This document shows, piece after piece, positions 21,728-26,118 of a DNA stretch of 26,118 bases. A program made the position numbers and the translations under genes. Source of the DNA: Gemmatimonadota bacterium (GTDB lineage Bacteria > Gemmatimonadota > Gemmatimonadetes > Gemmatimonadales > GWC2-71-9); NCBI GenBank assembly GCA_003221985.1, contig QHUQ01000027.1:1-26118 (forward strand), read 5' to 3'. Under the pieces are notes generated by a model that searched no databases, was not told the DNA's origin, and saw only the letters and a list, made by a program, of their open reading frames with translations. Every line of letters starts with the position of its first letter. The stretch's first letter is position 1.

Positions 21728-22880
21728 CTAGACGACCGGCGCCCAGCCCGGCGCGTACTCGCGCTGCCAGAACCTCATTGCCAGCTCGTCGCCCAGGATC
21801 CGTCCGGACTCCGGATCGGTGCGTAGGGCGCGGCCGGTCCACTGCGCGATGTTGCCGAGGTGGCACAGCAGCACGCTCTTGGCTCCCTCTGCGATCGGCT
21901 GGGTCAACGGCACGCCGCTGCGGATCGCCTCCACGAAGTTCGCGATGTGGAGCCCCGTCAGCTGGTCGTCGCCGCTCGGCGCGAGCGGGTCGGCGCCTGC
22001 CTGGGCGATCGATTCCTTCACGACCTTGTTCTCGAGGTCGTACACGGTGTAGCCGTCCTGATCCATCACGACCGTGCCCGTCGTCCCGTAGACGATCGTG
22101 CCCCGCCCGCGATTCTGCGTCGGGAACGGGTTGCAGCTCAGCCCCTGCCACACAATCGAGCGCTGCCCCTCGAACTCGAAGCCCGCCTCCTGCGTATCGG
22201 TGAACTCCCAGTCGTCCTCGAACTGGTAACGGCCGCCCACCGAGGTGACGCGCGTCGGATAATCCACGCCCAGGGCCCAACGCGCGACATCGACCTCGTG
22301 GGTGCCGTTGTTGCAGATCTCGCCCGTGCCCCAGCGACGGAACCAGTGCCAGTTGTAGTGGATGACGTTGTCGTGGTACGGCGTGCGTGGTGCTGGCCCC
22401 TGCCAGAGCTCGTAGTCGAGCCCCGCGGGGACGGGCGCCGGTTTCCACGAGCAGCTCGCCCTCCCGCGGATTGTGCCCGCAGGGCTTCTCCAAGTACACG
22501 TGCTTGCCAGCCGAGAGCGCCAGGATCGTAGCCGGCGCGTGCCAGTGATCGGGCGCGGCGATCACGAGCGCGTCCACGCCCTTGTCGTCGAGCGCGCGGC
22601 GGAAATCCACGAGCCCGTTCGGAGCTTTCCCTTGCGCCTCGCCCACGGAGGCGAGACCCTTGGCGAGCACCTGCGAGTCCACGTCGCAGACGTAGGCGAC
22701 TTCTGCGTTGGGCGTCTTGCCGAACACGCGTCCCAGGACGGTGCCGCGGCCGTTCAGGCCCATGACGGCGACGACCACCTTCTCGGCGGGAGAGCCCCCC
22801 AGCGCGAGCAGGGGGGAGCGGGCGGCGGCGAGGCCCAAACCCGTCGCGGAGACGGACTTCACGAACTGGCGGCGCTTCAT
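21728..22880 (-). pseudogene. Tat-exported Gfo/Idh/MocA oxidoreductase with internal deletion and frameshift
   Basis: The first 146 codons (22880-22443) encode a Tat-type signal (MKRRQFVKSVSATGLGLAAA) and the NAD-binding Rossmann half: VVVAVMGLNGRGTVLG, AYVCDVDSQ, LVIAAPDHWHAPATI, VYLEKPCGHNPREGELLVE. Near 22436-22443 the reading frame changes, and the second half (to 21728) resumes as APVPAGLDYELWQGP, HYNWHWFRRWGTGEICNNGTHEVDVARWAL and so on to YAPGWAPVV. About 55 residues normally between these parts are missing. As given, no full protein can be made. The intact family oxidises sugars, often to 3-keto forms. The ATG overlaps the DUF1080 gene's stop. Confidence 0.85.
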
Positions 22881-23647
22881 AGCGGTCTCACCTTGATGTT
22901 GCGGAAATAGACCTCATCGCCGTGATCCTGCAAGACGATGTGTCCGCGGCGTCGGTCTCCGAAGCCGGGAATTGAGCGGTACTTGCTCTTGGCGAGGAGG
23001 GAATCCATGTGCGCCGTACCCAGGTCGAACTCGACGATCTTCTGGCCGTTCAGCCAGTGCTCCCCGTGGTTGCCGCGGAAAATGATGGTCGAGCGGTTCC
23101 ATTCCCCCACCGGACGCAGCCGTTTCGCGGCGCTCGGCGCCATCAGATCGTACAGCGCGCCGGAGCGGTGGGTGGGCAGCTTGCCGTCCTCGTGCCGATC
23201 GTCGTCGAGCATCTGGTACTCGAAGCCCAGGGCCGAGTGATTGGGCGCGATCGCGCCGCGGGCGACGGCCGTGGGCGTCATCGTGCCGTTCTGCGCGAGC
23301 GACATCTCCTCGGAGACGTTGTACTTGACGCCGCTGTTCGCGCCCGGCGTGACTTTCCACTCCCAGGTCAGCGCGAAGTCCCCGAAAGTGTCCACCGTCA
23401 TGAGATCGCCGCCGTTGAGCGGCCGTCCATCGGCGACGCGGGGCACGTTGCCGTTCGCGATCTTCTTGATCGTGCCGTCCACGACGACCCAGTGGCCGGT
23501 GGGGACGGTGTCGTAGCCCAGGCCGCGCCAGCCGGCGAACGTCCGACCGTCGAAGAGCAGGCGCCACCCGGCGGCCCGCTCGGGGGCAGTCAGCTCGTTG
23601 GTCCCGCTCGTTTGAAGCGCGAGGATAAGGGTGAGTGCCGTGATCAT
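22877..23647 (-). CDS. Secreted DUF1080 protein (3-keto-disaccharide hydrolase family)
   Basis: A 256-residue protein with a short signal peptide (MITALTLILALQTSG) and one concanavalin-like beta-sandwich: AAGWRLLFDGRTFAGWRG (about 25-42), GDLMTVDTFGDFALTWEWKVTPGANSGVKYNVSEE, GFEYQMLDDDRHEDG, HRSGALYDLMAP, EWNRSTIIFRGNHGEHWLNGQKIVEFDLG and the final GHIVLQDHGDEVYFRNIKVRPL. These are standard DUF1080 landmarks; characterised members hydrolyse 3-keto-glycosides. The ATG overlaps the MFS gene stop and the end overlaps the Gfo/Idh ATG. With that dehydrogenase it would form a periplasmic 3-keto-sugar route. Confidence 0.93.
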   Translation of the reverse strand: MITALTLILALQTSGTNELTAPERAAGWRLLFDGRTFAGWRGLGYDTVPTGHWVVVDGTIKKIANGNVPRVADGRPLNGGDLMTVDTFGDFALTWEWKVTPGANSGVKYNVSEEMSLAQNGTMTPTAVARGAIAPNHSALGFEYQMLDDDRHEDGKLPTHRSGALYDLMAPSAAKRLRPVGEWNRSTIIFRGNHGEHWLNGQKIVEFDLGTAHMDSLLAKSKYRSIPGFGDRRRGHIVLQDHGDEVYFRNIKVRPL

Positions 23648-24894
23648 GACGTCTCCTTCAACCGAGCCGGTTCGAGCCTCGGGGCGAGCAGGTGAATAAT
23701 GATCCAGGCGGTCACATACGCGAACCCGCAAACCGCGAAGATGACGGTGTAATCGTTGCCGGTGGCGTCGAGAATGCGCCCGGTGGCGCGCTGAAATAGC
23801 ACGCCGCCCATGGCGCCGGCGAACCCGCCGATGCCGGAGATCGACGCCACAGCCGAGCGGGGAAACATGTCGCTCGCGAGCGTATAGACGTTTGCCGACC
23901 AGCCCTGGTGCGCCGCCGCGGCGACACTGACGATCAGCACCGCCGTCCACATGCTCCCCGCGCGCGGCGCGAGCGCGGTGGGCACGATTACGAGCGCCAT
24001 GAGGAGCATCGCCGTCTTGCGGGCGCGGTTCGCCGTCCACCCGCGCTTCATGAATCGGCTCGAGAGCCATCCCCCCGCGATCGAGCCGACGTCCGCCACG
24101 AGATACACCGCGATCAGCGGCAGCGCCACGCGCGCCAGCTTGATGCCGTACTTGGCATCCAAGAACTTCGGCAGCCAGTACAGATAGAACCACCAGATCG
24201 GGTCGGCCATCAGCTTGCCGACGACGATCGCCCAGGTCTGCCGGACGCCGAGGAGACGCACCCAGGGGACTCGGGCCTCCTCGGGATCCCCCGGCTGGGC
24301 GTCAGCGGAAGGCTGGCGGTAGAGGGCGAGCCACAGGAACAGCCACAGGAAGCCGATGGAGCCCGTGATGATGAACGCCCAGCGCCACCCCCACGTCAGT
24401 GCGATCCAGGGCACGAGCAGCGGCGTGACGATGGCGCCGGTATTGGTGCCGGCATTGAAGATGCCGGTCGCGAGCGCCCGCTCCTCCTTGGGGAACCACT
24501 CAGCGACGGTCTTGATCGCGCCGGGGAAGTTCGCCGACTCGCCCAGCCCGAGCAGCGCGCGCGCCGCCGAAAACGCGGCCGTCGTGCGGGCGAAGGCGTG
24601 GCCGATCGCCGCCAGGCTCCACACCACGACCGCCGTGGCGAAGCCGCGCCGCACGCCCACCCGGTCGAGCCATCGCCCGGCGAAGAGAAAGCCGAACGCG
24701 TACACCAGGCTGAACCAGGACACGACGTCGCCGTACTGCGACTCCGACCAGCTCAGCTCGCGCTGCAGCGTCGGCGCCAGAATGCCGAGCACCTGCCGGT
24801 CTACGTAGTTGATCGTCGTGACGATGAAGAGCAGCGCGCAGATCGTCCAGCGGTAGGTCACGCGGGGCGACGGGGGAGCGGCGGTGGAGGTCAC
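23644..24894 (-). CDS. MFS transporter, ExuT/hexuronate-like
   Basis: A 416-residue, 12-helix inner-membrane transporter. The anion:cation symporter landmarks are RWTICALLFIVTTINYVDRQVLGILAP (helix 1 with NYVDR), WSESQYGDVVSWFSLVYAFGFLFAGRWLDRVGVRRG, LGLGESANFPGAIKTVAEWFPKEERALATGIFNAGTN and WWFYLYWLPKFL. This pattern matches hexuronate (ExuT/GudP-type) carriers, and the flanking uxaA and uxaC genes support uptake of glucuronate/galacturonate. The GTG start at 24894 overlaps the uxaA stop; the end overlaps the DUF1080 start. The exact substrate is inferred. Confidence 0.9.
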   Translation of the reverse strand: MTSTAAPPSPRVTYRWTICALLFIVTTINYVDRQVLGILAPTLQRELSWSESQYGDVVSWFSLVYAFGFLFAGRWLDRVGVRRGFATAVVVWSLAAIGHAFARTTAAFSAARALLGLGESANFPGAIKTVAEWFPKEERALATGIFNAGTNTGAIVTPLLVPWIALTWGWRWAFIITGSIGFLWLFLWLALYRQPSADAQPGDPEEARVPWVRLLGVRQTWAIVVGKLMADPIWWFYLYWLPKFLDAKYGIKLARVALPLIAVYLVADVGSIAGGWLSSRFMKRGWTANRARKTAMLLMALVIVPTALAPRAGSMWTAVLIVSVAAAAHQGWSANVYTLASDMFPRSAVASISGIGGFAGAMGGVLFQRATGRILDATGNDYTVIFAVCGFAYVTAWIIIHLLAPRLEPARLKETS

Positions 24895-26118
24895 AGCGTC
24901 ACGCCGTCCTTCCAGATCGCGATCTCGCGATAACCGTGCTTCTCGTTGTTGGCGAGCTTCCGTCCTGACGCCACGTCGAGGATCAGCGTGAACAACTCGT
25001 CCGCGAGCTGGTCCATCGTCGTCGCGCCGTCGAGCAGCGCGCCAGCGTTCAGGTCGATCCAGTGCGGCTTCTTCTCGGCGATCGCGCTGTTGGAGGAGAT
25101 CTTGAGGGTGGGGACCGGGAAGCCGAGGGGAGTGCCGCGCCCCGTGGTGAAGAGCAGCACCGTCGCGCCGCTCGCGACCAACGCCGTGGACGACACGCCG
25201 TCGTTCCCCGGCGACTCGAGCAGCGCGAGGCCGCCTGCCCGCGTGGCCGCGGGCTCGCCGTAGCGCAGCACCTGCGTGACGGCCGCCTGCCCGCCCTTCT
25301 GGACCGCCCCGAGCGATTTCTCCTCGAGCGTAGTCAGCCCCCCGGCGATGTTGCCGGGCGACGGGTTCTCGTAGATCGGCTGACCATGGCGGAGAAAGTA
25401 CGCCTTGAAGTCGTTGATGAGCGCGACGGTCGCCTGGAACACCGTCTGGTCCACCGCCCGGCTCATCAACGCCCGCTCGGCGCCGAACATTTCCGGCACC
25501 TCCGTCAAGCCCGCCATCGCCGCGACGAGCTGCCCCAGGGCCTCGAGCCCTGCGTCGACTTCGTCGGTGACGTCCTGCGAGTTGAAGAAGCGGACCCGCT
25601 CCCGGTCCACGGGGGGACCCGCGAGGCGGAGCAGGGCGTCCATCTGGTTGCTCTCGCAGCCGAGGCCGAGCACCAGCACGCCGCCAGCGTTGGGATGGCG
25701 CAGCAGGCCGGCGAGGGCGCGCTGCGTGTGTCCCAGATCGTCGCCCAGCTGGCTGCAGCCGTAGGGGTGTGAGAAGTGGTAGACGCCGTCGATGCGACCG
25801 TGGAACAGCGTTGATCCCTCGTGGGCGATCCGCTCCGCCGCGTGGTTCACGCAGGCGACGGTGTTGAGGATCCACACCTCGTTGCGGGTGCCGACGCGGC
25901 CGCTCGGGCGGCGGTAGCCCATGAACGTGGGGGCGTGTAGGGGCGCAGCATGCTGCGCCCCTACCGCCCGTGCCGGCTCGTATGAGTACTCGAGCACGCC
26001 CTCCAGGCACGTCTTGAGATTGTGCGTGTGCACCCAGGCGCCCGCCGCGATCGGGGCCGTGGCGGCGCCGATCGGGAAGCTGTACTTGATGACCGTTTGG
26101 CCCCGCGCGAGCGGATGT
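24891..26118 (-). CDS. uxaA: Altronate dehydratase UxaA family, N-terminus cut by window edge
   Basis: The open frame runs to the window end: 28 codons before the first possible in-window start read HPLARGQTVIKY, FPIGAATAPIAAGAWV, then HTHNLKT, which is the end of the N-terminal SAF domain. The catalytic part follows: FMGYRRPSGRVGTRNEVWIL, HFSHPYGCSQLGDDL, VLVLGLGCESNQ, ENPSPGNIAGGLTTLEEKSLG, VLLFTTGRGTPLGFPVPTLKISSN, DLNAGALLDG and the end KHGYREIAIWKDGVTL. The conserved Cys residues (Fe-S/metal) are present. It dehydrates altronate (or the related mannonate/galactarate) to 2-keto-3-deoxygluconate. The linker between the SAF and catalytic domains carries an in-frame palindromic insertion (25931-25969). 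The real start lies outside the window. Confidence 0.92.
   Translation of the reverse strand, partial: HPLARGQTVIKYSFPIGAATAPIAAGAWVHTHNLKTCLEGVLEYSYEPARAVGAQHAAPLHAPTFMGYRRPSGRVGTRNEVWILNTVACVNHAAERIAHEGSTLFHGRIDGVYHFSHPYGCSQLGDDLGHTQRALAGLLRHPNAGGVLVLGLGCESNQMDALLRLAGPPVDRERVRFFNSQDVTDEVDAGLEALGQLVAAMAGLTEVPEMFGAERALMSRAVDQTVFQATVALINDFKAYFLRHGQPIYENPSPGNIAGGLTTLEEKSLGAVQKGGQAAVTQVLRYGEPAATRAGGLALLESPGNDGVSSTALVASGATVLLFTTGRGTPLGFPVPTLKISSNSAIAEKKPHWIDLNAGALLDGATTMDQLADELFTLILDVASGRKLANNEKHGYREIAIWKDGVTL
25931..25969. repeat. 28-bp perfect palindrome inside uxaA (39 bp with flanks)
   Basis: GTAGGGGCGCAGCA (25937-25950) is followed directly by its exact complement to 25964. Outside it GGGCG (25931-25935) pairs with CGCCC (25965-25969) with one bulged T. 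On the coding strand it is read in frame as VGAQHAAPLHA, between the SAF and catalytic domains of UxaA. It looks like a mobile palindromic element tolerated in a linker. Confidence 0.85.

Noticed and set aside
1..26118. CRISPR arrays, tRNA or rRNA genes, transposases, phage genes, riboswitches
   Set aside because: None could be recognised by eye on either strand; the repeats present are short and not spacer-separated.

Overview
The window is GC-rich, densely packed bacterial DNA. It most resembles Gemmatimonadota: there is a dnaX-ybaB-recR-mglB-mglA-pgsA-cinA run, a long atypical class II aldolase, a lone SusC-type plug lipoprotein, many GTG starts and many 4-base gene overlaps. The taxonomic call is an inference from gene content; there is no rRNA or other phylogenetic marker here.

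Layout, left to right. (1) 1-1958: two paralogous small zinc-ribbon proteins (3-392 and 1085-1456) on either side of a reverse-strand MOSC-domain gene, then a small MarR-like gene behind an AT-rich, operator-bearing promoter. A textbook Rho-independent terminator lies at 434-468. (2) 2172-10716: a forward run of pyruvate kinase, a PhnP-like metallo-hydrolase, a class II aldolase-like protein, a YtxH-type protein, a YihY membrane protein, threonine aldolase, a membrane-anchored JAMM/MPN protein with long proline-rich linkers, and a secreted Ig-like protein. The last six genes are joined by five consecutive 4-base overlaps. (3) 10717-10921: an AT-rich heptamer repeat array and the reverse-strand SRP RNA gene, whose predicted promoter reaches into the dnaX start codon. 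(4) 10922-19054: dnaX, ybaB, recR, mglB, mglA, pgsA, cinA, an alpha/beta-hydrolase whose nucleophile serine is replaced by glycine, grpE, and a dnaJ that has lost its 3' end. (5) 19001-20317: an antisense GH27 alpha-galactosidase remnant abutting the broken dnaJ, a lone TonB-plug lipoprotein and a small outer-membrane barrel. (6) 20312-26118, reverse strand: a hexuronate/keto-sugar operon, in transcription order uxaA (cut by the window edge), an ExuT-like MFS transporter, a DUF1080 glycoside hydrolase, a Tat-exported Gfo/Idh oxidoreductase with an internal deletion, and uxaC.

How the genes work together. Regions 2 and 4 are mainly housekeeping: lower glycolysis, replication and repair (DnaX, YbaB, RecR), polarity switching (MglA/MglB), phospholipid synthesis and chaperones. 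Region 6 is a catabolic operon for hexuronates and probably 3-keto-sugars.

The most unusual items are: the JAMM-proline-rich-transmembrane protein, which keeps the zinc ligands but lacks the usual glutamate, and its translationally coupled secreted partner; a 28-bp perfect palindrome inserted in frame in uxaA; G9-G10 tracts in several envelope genes; the heptamer array next to the SRP RNA gene; and a cluster of broken genes between about 19.0 and 22.5 kb, which may be genuine decay or a misassembly. I found no CRISPR array, tRNA, rRNA, transposase or phage gene.
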